Origin: Phycisphaerae bacterium
GTDB taxonomy: Bacteria > Planctomycetota > Phycisphaerae > UBA1845
Length of the DNA: 64,000 nt
Assembly: GCA_028289375.1 (NCBI GenBank)
Contig: JANQQK010000046.1
Span: forward strand, 1 to 64,000
Reading direction: 5' to 3'
The notes beneath the pieces were generated by a model. The model searched no databases. It was not told the origin of the DNA and saw only the letters and a list, made by a program, of their open reading frames with translations. The position numbers and the translations under genes are program-made. This document shows, piece by piece, positions 36,062 to 44,553 of this stretch (position 1 is the first letter of the stretch; each line of letters opens with the position of its first letter).

Positions 36062-36925
36062 CTACCGACCGACAAACTGCGCCACATACGCCCCGCTGTC
36101 AGCCAACAACTCAACCGGCAAAACGTTCGATGACAACGCCACGTCGCCGCGCACCGAATCCCCGACAAACTCCACCCGGACCAGCGCACTGACCACATCG
36201 AATGCCGATTCGCGGAACTCGGCTGTCTTGAATCTGCCCGGCGACCGCGTCAATTCCACAGGCCCCACCAGCACCAACTCGTTGTCTGTCAGGAACACAT
36301 CCAGCAGCACACCACCCACATCCTGCGTGCTCAACGTCAACGCCCCCGGCGACGACAACGTCCCGCCCGGCACCGCGAGCGTCCGCATCAACACCGACAC
36401 GCCAGCATCGCCCACTTCCTCAATCTCCAACTCACCATCCAACGCAAACGGAACCAAACCCTCGTCGGCCAACACCTGCCCGAACAGCCGAATCGGAAAC
36501 AACCCCGTCGGTGGCAGCCGAACCGCAACCCGATCACCATCTGCCGGCACCTCCGGATCGCCCATCTCCACCCGAAGCCCCAACTCGACGGCGGTCTCAA
36601 ACTCGCCATCACCTGCCACCAGCTCAAACGCGTAGAAGCCTTCCTCGGTCGGCTCGAACTCCGCCTGCAACAGGCCACCGATCCGCCGATCCGTCCGCCG
36701 CAGCGCGAACGGCCCGTTGATTTGCTCCAGCTCAATCTCCAACTCGTCGGAATTCGGGTCAACGATCGTCGCCTTGATGTACAGCAGACCGTCGGACGTC
36801 TCCTCGATGTCGGCAGCCAGAATCAACGGCGCCCGATTCGTCCCCGGCACCGGCGGCACAACAAAACCACAACCCGCACAGACCATCAGCGCGGCCAACG
36901 CGCACAGACTTGCAACTCGCAACAT
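36062..36925 (-). CDS. Putative lipoprotein of unknown function
   Basis: A 287-residue exported protein. The signal ends in the lipobox MVCAGC, so it is probably lipid-anchored. The mature part contains NRAPLILAADIEETSDGLLY and VDPNSDELEIELEQINGP, a cadherin-like beta-sandwich pattern repeated once with weaker similarity. The rest is acidic with no recognised family. The ATG at 36925 has AAGGAAG six bases upstream, whereas the longer frame has no site. It is the only gene between the terminator-like hairpin at 37.1 kb and the convergent gene at 34.6 kb. Confidence 0.72.
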   Translation of the reverse strand: MLRVASLCALAALMVCAGCGFVVPPVPGTNRAPLILAADIEETSDGLLYIKATIVDPNSDELEIELEQINGPFALRRTDRRIGGLLQAEFEPTEEGFYAFELVAGDGEFETAVELGLRVEMGDPEVPADGDRVAVRLPPTGLFPIRLFGQVLADEGLVPFALDGELEIEEVGDAGVSVLMRTLAVPGGTLSSPGALTLSTQDVGGVLLDVFLTDNELVLVGPVELTRSPGRFKTAEFRESAFDVVSALVRVEFVGDSVRGDVALSSNVLPVELLADSGAYVAQFVGR

Positions 36926-37090
36926 GATTGGCTTCCTTCCCCCGATCCTCCGTCCCATTCTAGCGAGACGGACAGACCGATAGAAGCCACTTTCACATCA
37001 GCAGGGTTATCAGACGCGGAACGCCAACACAGCAGGACGCCGTGTTATCGGATCAAGGCAAATGGATGGATCCGCATGCGAACGATGGCG

Positions 37091-37138
37091 TAAAAAAGGG
37101 CTTGGCCACGACGCTGCCTGATGAACGTCGTGGCCTTT
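37091..37138 (-). terminator. Candidate terminator after xerC/D
   Basis: A perfect ten-base-pair stem, GGCCACGACG with CGTCGTGGCC, has a 12-base loop. On the minus strand it is followed after six bases by six T residues, so it fits termination of the recombinase transcript. The T tract is slightly displaced from the stem, which weakens it. Confidence 0.6.
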
Positions 37139-37173
37139 CGCCATGTCCTCTTTTGACTTATCGCAAGCCGCGG

Positions 37174-38184
37174 TTATCCCCGCGGGTGGGCGTCGTCGTA
37201 GGCTTTCTTCATGCGCTCGGTCGTCACATGCGTGTAGATCTGCGTCGTCGAAAGTGACTGGTGACCCAGCAGTTCCTGCACACTTCGCAGGTCCGCACCC
37301 TTGTCGAGCATGTGCGTCGCAAAGCTGTGTCGCAGCGTGTGCGGGGAGATCGACGGATCGAGACCGGCCATCTGCAGATACTTGTCCAGCTTGCGGCGGA
37401 CACTACGCGTGCTCAATCGCTGACCGTGCTTGTTGACGAACAGCGCGACAGCATCAAACGTTGCATTGCGCGGGTCGGCTTTCCGCATCTCGACATAGCG
37501 CTGAATCGCACCAAGTGCCGTCGGGCCGATCGGCGTGTTGCGTTGTTTCTTGCCTTTACCGCGAACGCAGACGACCTGGTTTTCAAAGTCGACATCGTCG
37601 CAGTTCAGGTCCACCAACTCGCTGACGCGAATACCGGTCGAGTACATCACCTCGAGCATCGCACGATCGCGAGCACCAAGGAGCGTGTTGTCGTCCGGCG
37701 TGTTCAATAGGCGGTTCACATCTTCGACCTCGAGGAACTTCGGCAGGCGTTTTTCCTGCTTCGGCATTCGAATCGAGGTGAGCGGATTGCTCTCGAGATA
37801 CTTGCGACGCACGCAGAACTTGTAGAAGCTGCGAAGCGTTGCCAGCTTGCGAGCGGTCGTCGACTTCGAGTAGTTCTGCTGGTTGAGGAACGCGAGGAAT
37901 GACTTCACCTCGTCGCTCGTCACAGCTAGCAACCGCTGTCGAAGATCAACCTTGGACGCGACGGCGGTCGCGGTCGGCTGCTCGTTGAACGTCTGTCCCG
38001 TGGAAAACCCCAGAGAAGGCGTCGGTGCTGCTGACGGCTGACTCGCACCACCGCCGATTTCGCCAACCAGGTATGCACAGAACTGTGCAAGGTCAGCGCC
38101 ATAACACTTGGCGGTGTGCGGCGAGAAGTGCCGCTCATAGTTGAGGTAATTCAGGAACTCGGTGACCAGGGCATTTTGACTCAT
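37174..38184 (-). CDS. Tyrosine recombinase XerC/XerD
   Basis: A 336-residue site-specific recombinase of the Xer family, probably resolving chromosome dimers. The N-terminal SAM-like core-binding domain (about residues 1-130, with EFLNYLNYERHFSPHTAKCY) precedes the catalytic domain. The catalytic set is visible: Arg in TGIRVSELVDL, HxxR in SPHTLRHSFATHML, His in LLGHQSLSTTQ and the Tyr nucleophile in IYTHVTTERM. A low-complexity linker of about 35 residues in the N-terminal domain is longer than in XerC of proteobacteria. The ATG at 38184 is preferred. No att site or phage gene adjoins it. XerC and XerD cannot be told apart here. Confidence 0.93.
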   Translation of the reverse strand: MSQNALVTEFLNYLNYERHFSPHTAKCYGADLAQFCAYLVGEIGGGASQPSAAPTPSLGFSTGQTFNEQPTATAVASKVDLRQRLLAVTSDEVKSFLAFLNQQNYSKSTTARKLATLRSFYKFCVRRKYLESNPLTSIRMPKQEKRLPKFLEVEDVNRLLNTPDDNTLLGARDRAMLEVMYSTGIRVSELVDLNCDDVDFENQVVCVRGKGKKQRNTPIGPTALGAIQRYVEMRKADPRNATFDAVALFVNKHGQRLSTRSVRRKLDKYLQMAGLDPSISPHTLRHSFATHMLDKGADLRSVQELLGHQSLSTTQIYTHVTTERMKKAYDDAHPRG

Positions 38185-38321
38185 ATTCACATCACCGTGC
38201 TTTGGCGACTCCCCGCACGACACTAATCCCGCCATAGAATCGACTATCCGACAGAGCATCTTGGGCCATTGATGCTTTTTCTGTCACTTGATTCCATGGC
38301 ACCCAACAACTGGTCGGCGCC

Positions 38322-38528
38322 CTACGTGGCAACCTCGTCGAGTTCCTTCTCCAATCGTCGACCCATTTGGTAACTCAACACTGCCGCATCAAACCAGTCA
38401 AAAGCACTCGACCGATCCGATGCCATCGTTGCAAAAGCATCGATGACCTGGGCTTCATTCCCTGACGAATAGCGGAACACAAACCGCTCATCGCCTTTCA
38501 CCAGTGACAGTTGTCTCGTTTCCCTCAT
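38322..38528 (-). CDS. Small hypothetical protein, translationally coupled to the upstream lipoprotein
   Basis: A 68-residue protein with no known domain, mostly helical and acidic at the end (RRLEKELDEVAT). Its ATG overlaps the stop of the upstream gene by four bases (ATGA), indicating coupled translation and probably a shared function. It contains no membrane segment, Cys or recognised motif. The pair resembles the tight gene pairs seen for small accessory subunits, but I cannot assign a role. Confidence 0.62.
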   Translation of the reverse strand: MRETRQLSLVKGDERFVFRYSSGNEAQVIDAFATMASDRSSAFDWFDAAVLSYQMGRRLEKELDEVAT

Positions 38529-39241
38529 TGCTCTACTCCAGACCTATCGGCCGAAGAAGCCTCCCCCTGTGGTTCTAAACCAATTAACCCGCGAATCGTC
38601 GCGTGACAGCAGAACCGGAGGAAGTGCTGCTGGCTGGCGGTGTACTTCCGCCAGTCAAAGGCGCCCGCGTGGGCGGATCGCACGGAAGCGAATCGCTTAA
38701 CTTCCGAGCACACCCACTCATGCGATGCGTTGAAAACCTGTTGTGTCTGCGCGATCGGGGCGAGCGGGTTGGTGAAGGTCGTTCCTCCTGGAGACGCTCG
38801 CCTTGATTCCGCGACTGGGTCATAGCTGGCCGTCTGAAAACCTGTTCGGCCATAAATCTGCGCCGTGATCCCAACAATCGGTTCATAAGCGTCGTACTCC
38901 GTAATCGCGAACACCAACACGGCGTCCGCACCCAACACGTTCCCAATCTGCAGGGCGTGACCGGCTGACTCAATTTGAGGCAGCCCCTGGTCCACCAACG
39001 CCGCGAGAACACGATTGACCGGAATCACTGCCACGTCCTCAACGTAGCTCAATTCGCTGGCCATCAGATCCGCAGCACGAATCGGGTCCACATCAGCCGA
39101 GCCACTCTGATTCAATGCAGGAGCCACCGCGATCGTGATCGGGCCCCACGAGTGGTTGATCAGGCGTACCGGCTCGATGGCCCGCTTCTCGCAGCCACCA
39201 GCCAACGCCACCACCATCAGAACAAGACTCAGCCGGATCAT
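38525..39241 (-). CDS. Putative lipoprotein with CsgG/FlgO-like fold
   Basis: A 238-residue lipoprotein; signal MIRLSLVLMVVALAGGC with the lipobox at Cys17. The mature N-terminal half reads ITIAVAPALNQSGSADVDPI, then ADLMASELSYVEDVAVIPVN and GADAVLVFAITEYDAYEPIV. This is the alpha/beta pattern of CsgG, FlgO and related outer-membrane-associated lipoproteins. The C-terminal half is less conserved (SHEWVCSEVKRFASVRSA). It overlaps the next gene by four bases. An outer-membrane or periplasmic assembly role is plausible, but the family match rests on pattern only. Confidence 0.7.
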   Translation of the reverse strand: MIRLSLVLMVVALAGGCEKRAIEPVRLINHSWGPITIAVAPALNQSGSADVDPIRAADLMASELSYVEDVAVIPVNRVLAALVDQGLPQIESAGHALQIGNVLGADAVLVFAITEYDAYEPIVGITAQIYGRTGFQTASYDPVAESRRASPGGTTFTNPLAPIAQTQQVFNASHEWVCSEVKRFASVRSAHAGAFDWRKYTASQQHFLRFCCHATIRGLIGLEPQGEASSADRSGVEQ

Positions 39242-39363
39242 CCGTGATCCTCTTCGGAGTCAGCAGCGGGGCTCCGCCCGCCGTCCGCAAACTCCGTCCT
39301 TCAATTCATCGTCCAATCACCCAGCCGCCTTAACGAGTCACCCGTAGACGACCGCGTGCATTC

Positions 39364-40554
39364 CTACTGTCCATTTGCCGGCTGATCCGACACCGTCCGC
39401 GTCTCACGCTGGGTCCGCATCTGATGCCGAACCACGCCGTCCATCGGTGGTTGCGACGCCGGAGACGTCCCCGGCAGCACACTCCAGATGTTCTCGTGCC
39501 CGCTTCGCGAACTCGTGAAGAACACCCGACCGTCCGCAGACCACGCCGGACCGAAATTCTGCGTCAATCCGTCCGTCAGCCGCACCCGGTTGGCACCGTC
39601 GGCATCGACGACCCAGATGTCCGCACGTTCGAACATCGTGCCGAACTCCGAATCCGTGTCCGGGACACTCGAGACCGCGGTGTACGCGATCTGCGTTCCA
39701 TCTTGATTCCATGTCGGCAGAATGGCTGCAAAGTCCGCACTGGCCACGACTTCCGTCGGATAACGAGGCTCGTTGCCCACCAGCTCAACCGTCCATACGC
39801 CAAACCAGCGGCTGCCACGCTGACGGGCACGCTGATACAGAATCAGATTCGGGTCTGCCGGCGACCACTCGGGGAACACGCCCTCGCCGATGTAGGTCGG
39901 CGACACGCGGTTCTCCACAAGCGTCGAACGATCCGCGTCGGTCACCCAAAGCTGCCACTGACCGGTCATCGCAGGCCTGGCGCAATAGACCAGCCGCTTC
40001 CCGTCGGGCGACCAGCTCGGGTGCATCTCATCCATTGGCGAATTGGTGACCTGGATCGGCTTTTGACCGCCAAGTCCGATAATCCAGATATCCCAGTTAC
40101 CGGTCCGGTTGCTGGCGAACGCGACATGCTGGCCATCCGGGCTTAGATGCGGATGCAGGTCGGCGGCTGGGTCCAGCGTCAGTTGCGTGACCGCAGTGCC
40201 GCTGACGCTCTTGATGTAAACATCGGGGTTCATGCTGTGCCGCGTTGACGCAAACACGAACCGCTCGCCCGTCTGATCCAGACGAATGTCGAAATCCGCA
40301 CCTTCACGCGTGTACGTGTGTTGCAGCATCGAACCCATCGCGCGGCCCTGATAGCTGCTCTCTCCGCGACGCGGCAAGCCGCCAAACAGGGTAAGCTGGG
40401 CGTCACGACGCACCGTCAACGCCGGCTTGGGCGATTGACGCACGACCATCACGGCCGACGAATTTTGCGCGCTCTGCTGGGAACAGCCCGTCACCACGAC
40501 AGCCACTGTCATCAAGCCCACTATTGTCAGTTTCGCGCGTAGTTCTCGTTTCAT
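39364..40554 (-). CDS. TolB-like PD40 beta-propeller lipoprotein
   Basis: A 396-residue protein with the lipobox VVVTGC near residue 23. The mature part has at least five repeats of the PD40/WD40-like pattern, for example DLHPHLSPDGQHVAFASNRT, DEMHPSWSPDGKRLVY and NFGPAWSADGRVFFTSSRSG. These form a beta-propeller like that of TolB. No TolA, Pal or TolQR gene is near, so a true Tol role is not supported. The start at ATG 40554 lacks a good ribosome binding site but precedes the signal. Confidence 0.85.
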   Translation of the reverse strand: MKRELRAKLTIVGLMTVAVVVTGCSQQSAQNSSAVMVVRQSPKPALTVRRDAQLTLFGGLPRRGESSYQGRAMGSMLQHTYTREGADFDIRLDQTGERFVFASTRHSMNPDVYIKSVSGTAVTQLTLDPAADLHPHLSPDGQHVAFASNRTGNWDIWIIGLGGQKPIQVTNSPMDEMHPSWSPDGKRLVYCARPAMTGQWQLWVTDADRSTLVENRVSPTYIGEGVFPEWSPADPNLILYQRARQRGSRWFGVWTVELVGNEPRYPTEVVASADFAAILPTWNQDGTQIAYTAVSSVPDTDSEFGTMFERADIWVVDADGANRVRLTDGLTQNFGPAWSADGRVFFTSSRSGHENIWSVLPGTSPASQPPMDGVVRHQMRTQRETRTVSDQPANGQ

Positions 40555-40855
40555 GATTGATCGCCGGACAATGTCGAACCGAAGCCGCCGGCGTGGATGA
40601 ACGTACGTCGACGCCGGCTGGCGAGTAGACCCAAGTCTCATCGGCAAGCGCCGTTGGCCGGTGAAGTTAGAGCACCGTGGGGGTCTGGAGACTGTCCGAT
40701 AATCTCCCCACTGTCATCGACCGAACGCCTGTCGCGACTTCATCCAAATAGCCCAGACGCCCCGGAATTCGTAAACGTCCACTTCGCACCGCCGTTGACC
40801 GGTCGCAGTCACGTTGCCTACGATGGCGATCAGCCCGTCTGATAAGGAGCAACCG
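40555..40855. other. Intergenic region between divergent genes
   Basis: About 300 bases between the PD40 lipoprotein (minus) and the cytochrome gene (plus). I see no RNA gene, repeat or clear promoter pair. The only strong signal is AAGGAG directly before the cytochrome start. Confidence 0.4.
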
Positions 40856-41605
40856 ATGGCTCGTATCCCGCTGTTTCTGTTCGCTGCCGTCACCACCCTG
40901 CTCGTCTGCGAATCACACGCCAAGCCAATCCACTTCGAGGATCTCAAGTTCGAGTTGATCCGCCAGAATGTCCGCTGCTCCGATTGTCACTCCGATGCGG
41001 AAGACAAGCCGTTCACCAGGTATGGCCAAGTCATCGCGGACGAGGGTGCGACGCAGTCGATTCAGGATCGCGTGCGGGAGGTCGAGCGATCGTTGAGCCT
41101 GACCGCATCGGACGAGGAAAAGGCTGACGCCAAGAACCGCATCGACGTGGATGGCGATGGGGTGGCGAACTGGATCGAAATCCTGGCTGGGACGGATGTG
41201 TCGACGGCTGGGGATCGCACCGAGCAGCATGAGCGGATCGAGCGTGTGATCGGTTGCACGCTGTGTCATGAGTCGGTAGCGGCCTTTCCGCGACCGGGTG
41301 TCGAGCGTGCCCCGCACAATGCGTTCGGCGATGCGTTGGAGAATCCCGATCCGCGACGGGCGAAGCGACGCAGCGGCAATTCAAGCGACACCGAAGACGA
41401 AGACATCCTAGAGCGTCTCAAACGATCCCGCCGCACCGACAGCGACAAGGACCGCATCAAGGACTGGGACGAGGTGATGCTGTTTTATCACCCGGCTGAC
41501 AAGGACGACACGCCGTCCCGCGACCTGGTCAAGCAGTTCAAGCAGCATCTCAAGGATCGCAAGAAGAACGGCGGCGGCTTTGAGCCGGCGCATGCGGACG
41601 AATAG
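40856..41605 (+). CDS. Periplasmic diheme c-type cytochrome with a calcium-loop-like motif
   Basis: A 249-residue protein with a signal peptide (cleavage likely near residue 22, after SHA) and two heme c motifs, CSDCH at residues 41-45 and CTLCH at 134-138. Between them is DVDGDGVANWIEIL, a dockerin or EF-hand-like loop (D-x-D-x-D-G). The C-terminal third is highly charged (RRAKRRSGNSSDTEDEDILE). A strong ribosome binding site, AAGGAG, lies six bases before the ATG. Axial Met ligands are not identifiable. The electron-transfer partner is unknown and no cytochrome biogenesis gene is near. Confidence 0.8.
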   Translation: MARIPLFLFAAVTTLLVCESHAKPIHFEDLKFELIRQNVRCSDCHSDAEDKPFTRYGQVIADEGATQSIQDRVREVERSLSLTASDEEKADAKNRIDVDGDGVANWIEILAGTDVSTAGDRTEQHERIERVIGCTLCHESVAAFPRPGVERAPHNAFGDALENPDPRRAKRRSGNSSDTEDEDILERLKRSRRTDSDKDRIKDWDEVMLFYHPADKDDTPSRDLVKQFKQHLKDRKKNGGGFEPAHADE

Positions 41606-41647
41606 GCTCCCCCAGTGCCAAAGCTCGATGGATGACTGAAATTCGAC

Positions 41648-41717
41648 GTAGGGTGGGCACCGCCCACCAAGGGACAAAAACCCAGCAAATCCAAATGGTG
41701 GGCGGTGCCCACCCTAC
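41648..41717. repeat. Palindromic dispersed repeat, complete two-arm copy
   Basis: GTAGGGTGGGCACCGCCCACC at the left is inverted at the right as GGTGGGCGGTGCCCACCCTAC, with an A-rich middle, AAGGGACAAAAACCC. Each arm is itself a small palindrome. Two single-arm copies occur near 42.3 and 42.9 kb. This is the layout of a REP/REPIN-like element. It sits between two genes and does not enter a coding frame. Confidence 0.85.
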
Positions 41718-41787
41718 AGACTGCTACCATGTTTGTTGGTGATACGATGGACAGCGCTTTCGGGAGTGATGAGTCAAAGCCATTCGA

Positions 41788-42291
41788 ATGCGTGACCTTG
41801 CTCGCGACAATCCGAAACTGATCAAACTCGTCGGCGGCCAGTGGTGGCTGGTGCGAATCTGGCTGCTGGCGTTCTTCTTGTTGATTCTCCGCAATCACCC
41901 TTCCGTTGTCGCGAACATTGCATTTTTTCAGTTCGTTGCCATTGGTGAGGTCTTCGTCCGATTGACGATGGTGTATGTCTGCCTTCGCGTGATGCGACTG
42001 AACGGCTCGGACTGGTTCGTCATTGTTCTCATCACGCCGTTCCTTCTGCCGCCTGGTTTCAATCTGGCCGTCGTCTACCTCGTCGATTACGCGGCCTTGC
42101 GAACGCTGCGGCGCGCCGGCTTGGAGATCGGGTTTCTGGGGATGCGGGCAAGCGATGCACGCAAGGCGCTCCTCGCGAACGACTGTATCAACTGTGGTTA
42201 CAACCTGACGGGGAATGTGTCAGGCGTCTGTCCGGAGTGTGGCGAGAACGTCATCCCTCCGATAGCAATTCCGCCCCGGCGACAGCACTGA
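41788..42291 (+). CDS. Small polytopic membrane protein with YNLTG zinc ribbon
   Basis: A 167-residue protein with three or four hydrophobic segments (VRIWLLAFFLLILR, FFQFVAIGEVFVRLTMVYVC, FVIVLITPFLLPPGFNLAVV). The C-terminal zinc ribbon is CINCGYNLTGNVSGVCPECG, with four Cys in two CxxC pairs. The ribbon is nearly identical to that of the small gene at 63.3 kb. The function is unknown. No clear ribosome binding site precedes the ATG at 41788, so the start is uncertain by a few codons. Confidence 0.75.
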   Translation: MRDLARDNPKLIKLVGGQWWLVRIWLLAFFLLILRNHPSVVANIAFFQFVAIGEVFVRLTMVYVCLRVMRLNGSDWFVIVLITPFLLPPGFNLAVVYLVDYAALRTLRRAGLEIGFLGMRASDARKALLANDCINCGYNLTGNVSGVCPECGENVIPPIAIPPRRQH

Positions 42292-42305
42292 CAAATCACA
42301 GCCGT

Positions 42306-42334
42306 GGCGTGGGCAACGCCCACCAAGGGACAAG
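42306..42334. repeat. Palindromic dispersed repeat, single arm
   Basis: GGCGTGGGCAACGCCCACC followed by AAGGGACAAGATC is a partial copy of the element at 41648. The inner palindrome GTGGGC...GCCCAC and the AAGGGACAA tail are retained. It lies between the ends of two convergent genes. Confidence 0.8.
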
Positions 42335-42352
42335 ATCCGCTCGATTTCGAAG

Positions 42353-42838
42353 CTATTCAATCTCTTGGCAGCCAGTGCATTGCAGTTGGCCAATAGAAAC
42401 AACCTCCAATTCGAAGGTACCGCCCCCGATGCGCGAACCCTCGAAAACTTGACCCGTGACTTCTTCAGTTGCAACACCGGAATTAATTACGAAACTGTAT
42501 ACTTCATTTGTCACATTGTCTTCAACCAAACTGCAAGCGCTGGATGCCCGATAAAACTCTAAACACAGCGCCTGGGGGCTTTGGGATACTTCTGACATGG
42601 ACACCGTGCACTCTTCGCGCATCTGTTCGTCGGTCGCATCGGAATCCAGAAACCCATCAACACAGCTCATCCGCAGCACTTGAATTGAGGCGGAATCCAG
42701 CATCTCAGCAGTTTCCGCATCCGCAAGCCTGACTTCAAGCAGCTGATGCGCGGGTGTTATAAAAACACAACCCCGCAGCAGTAGGATAGAGACAACCAAG
42801 ACACAAAGCAGTGGTAATCGACGGCACAATGCGTTCAT
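42353..42838 (-). CDS. Putative secreted protein of unknown function
   Basis: A 161-residue protein with an N-terminal signal (RRLPLLCVLVVSILLLRGC), possibly a lipoprotein through that Cys. The rest has five further cysteines, an acidic composition and the segments LLEVRLADAETAEMLDSASI and SFVINSGVATEEVTGQVF, without a recognised domain. The tail QCTGCQEIE carries a CxxC. It lies after prfA on the same strand with a 110-base gap containing a palindromic repeat, so it is probably transcribed separately. Confidence 0.65.
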   Translation of the reverse strand: MNALCRRLPLLCVLVVSILLLRGCVFITPAHQLLEVRLADAETAEMLDSASIQVLRMSCVDGFLDSDATDEQMREECTVSMSEVSQSPQALCLEFYRASSACSLVEDNVTNEVYSFVINSGVATEEVTGQVFEGSRIGGGTFELEVVSIGQLQCTGCQEIE

Positions 42839-42923
42839 TCTTGGTCCTCCCTCGGATCAAAAATACTGACGACACAACTTTAGCATCTCGGCCTACGAAA
42901 GGATAAGAACCGCGTGCTTTCGA

Positions 42924-42948
42924 CATGGTGGGCAGTGCCCACCCTACG
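42924..42948. repeat. Palindromic dispersed repeat, single arm near prfA end
   Basis: CATGGTGGGCAGTGCCCACCCTACG is the right arm of the element at 41648 with one inner change. It ends just before the prfA stop codon region at 42949. Three copies within 1.3 kb suggest local spread. Confidence 0.8.
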
Positions 42949-44043
42949 TCATAGATTCTGCAAGCGTTGTTCTTTGTCGAAGGTCTGTAAGGCGGCGACA
43001 AGGTCGGCCATATCGCCCTGCATGAGCTTGTCGAGGCTGTAGAGGTCCATGCCGATGCGGTGGTCCGTGCAGCGATTCTGGGGGAAGTTGTACGTGCGGA
43101 TACGTTGCGAGCGGTCGCCGCTGCCGATCAGCGATTTGCGGGCGGCGGCGCGTTCCGTGTCGGCTGCGGAGCGGAAATGGTCGTACAGCCTAACGGTCAT
43201 GATGCGACGGGCTTTGGCACGGTTCTTGTGCTGCGACTTCTCATCGCGCATCGACACGGTGATGCCGGTTTCCTTGTGCACGAGACGAATGGCTGACGAT
43301 ACCTTGTTGACATTCTGCCCGCCCGGACCGCCGGCCCGCGAGACGAATTCCTCGGTGTCCAGATCCCAGTTGATCTGAATATCGATCTCCTCGGGTTCGG
43401 GCAGGACCGCCACCGTCGCAGCCGAGGTGTGCACGCGTCCCTGCGATTCGGTCTCGGGCACGCGCTGCACACGATGACCGCCCGATTCGTAGCCCAGATG
43501 CGTGTAGACGCCGTCGCCCTTGATCGTCATGGTCAGTTCCTTGAACCCGCCCATGTCGGACGTGGACTGGTCCATGACCTCGACCTTGAATCCCTGCTTC
43601 TCGCAGTATCGCAGGTACATCTCGTAGAGATCGCGACAGAACAGGGCGGCTTCGTCGCCACCGGTGCCCGCTCGGATTTCGACGATGACCGATGAGATGG
43701 CAGCGTCGTCGGAGGTGACGACCTTTTCCTTGAGGTTCTCAAGATTGTCCGTGTACCTCTGCCGCAGTTCATCAATTTCCGCCTCAGCCAGTTCCTTCAT
43801 CTCCGGATCCTGGTCCGGCTCGTTGAGGATGGACTCAGCTTCTTCAAGCTCCTGCTTGATGTTCTTCGTTTCCAGGTAGGGGTCGACGAGGCGGCGCAGC
43901 TTGCCCGCTTCCTTCGCAAGGGCGACACTCTTGGTCGGGTCGGACGCGACGGCTGGGTCGATCATCTCGGTGTTGATCTGATCGTAGCGGTCGGCCAATT
44001 CCTGCATCTTGGCCAACAGACGATCATCGACAGTGTCACTCAT
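42949..44043 (-). CDS. prfA: Peptide chain release factor 1
   Basis: A 364-residue class I release factor for UAA and UAG stops. The catalytic GGQ is in RAGGPGGQNVNKVSSAIRLV and is the methylated Gln site in other bacteria. The codon-recognition tripeptide region reads RVPETESQGRVHTSAATVAV, of the PxT type of RF1 rather than the SPF of RF2. The N-terminal domain (about 1-105) is a helical coiled coil, and length is normal. It follows rpmE with a 112-base gap, a conserved gene order in many bacteria. The start is ATG 44043. Confidence 0.96.
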   Translation of the reverse strand: MSDTVDDRLLAKMQELADRYDQINTEMIDPAVASDPTKSVALAKEAGKLRRLVDPYLETKNIKQELEEAESILNEPDQDPEMKELAEAEIDELRQRYTDNLENLKEKVVTSDDAAISSVIVEIRAGTGGDEAALFCRDLYEMYLRYCEKQGFKVEVMDQSTSDMGGFKELTMTIKGDGVYTHLGYESGGHRVQRVPETESQGRVHTSAATVAVLPEPEEIDIQINWDLDTEEFVSRAGGPGGQNVNKVSSAIRLVHKETGITVSMRDEKSQHKNRAKARRIMTVRLYDHFRSAADTERAAARKSLIGSGDRSQRIRTYNFPQNRCTDHRIGMDLYSLDKLMQGDMADLVAALQTFDKEQRLQNL

Positions 44044-44155
44044 GTTGCTACTCCGACGTTAGGCTTGTCGCGACTCCTGCATCCGGCGCATTGAAAAACC
44101 ACGCCGTCTCGCCCCCATGGGTACACGAAACGCCGTGGCATCGTTGACTGCTGAG

Positions 44156-44443
44156 CTACTTGCGCTTGCTGCCGGCTTTCTTCTTGTCGGACTTGGAGAA
44201 GTAGTTGCCGCCGAACTTGTTCTGGAAGCGCTGCACGCGACCCATCGTGTCGACGAACTTCTGCTGTCCGGTGAAGAATGGGTGCGACGCACTGGAGATG
44301 TCGAGCTTGACGACCGGGTATTCCTTGCCCTCATACTCGATCGTCTCCTTCGTCTTGACGGTCGAGCGGGTGAGCAGCTTGAACTTGGCACCAACGTCGT
44401 AGAAGACGACGTCGCGGTACTCCGGGTGGATGTCTTTCTTCAT
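44156..44443 (-). CDS. rpmE: 50S ribosomal protein L31, type B (zinc-free)
   Basis: A 95-residue protein. It begins [20 protein letters not shown] and contains [20 protein letters not shown], both typical of L31 type B. No CxxC zinc motif is present, so it is the zinc-independent form. The C terminus has an extra basic tail, [13 protein letters not shown] chose the ATG at 44443, since the upstream extension lacks homology. It lies directly upstream of prfA. I see no second, zinc-binding L31 in the window. Confidence 0.95.
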   Translation of the reverse strand: MKKDIHPEYRDVVFYDVGAKFKLLTRSTVKTKETIEYEGKEYPVVKLDISSASHPFFTGQQKFVDTMGRVQRFQNKFGGNYFSKSDKKKAGSKRK

Positions 44444-44553
44444 GGTGTCCGATCCTCGCGTCGCTGGATTCTGTGAATCGAGAAGTGTACCCAAGCCGTG
44501 GCGCAATGCAAGGGCAGCGGGACGGCCACCGCAAATCTATTCATGACAAGTGG

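Noticed and set aside
37174-38184. Tyrosine recombinase as evidence of an integrated element
   Set aside because: Domain layout and residues match housekeeping XerC/D, and no att repeats, tRNA or phage genes adjoin it.
41488-41898. Minus-strand open frame containing VGGAHPT
   Set aside because: The peptide arises from translating the palindromic repeat at 41648; it is not a real protein.
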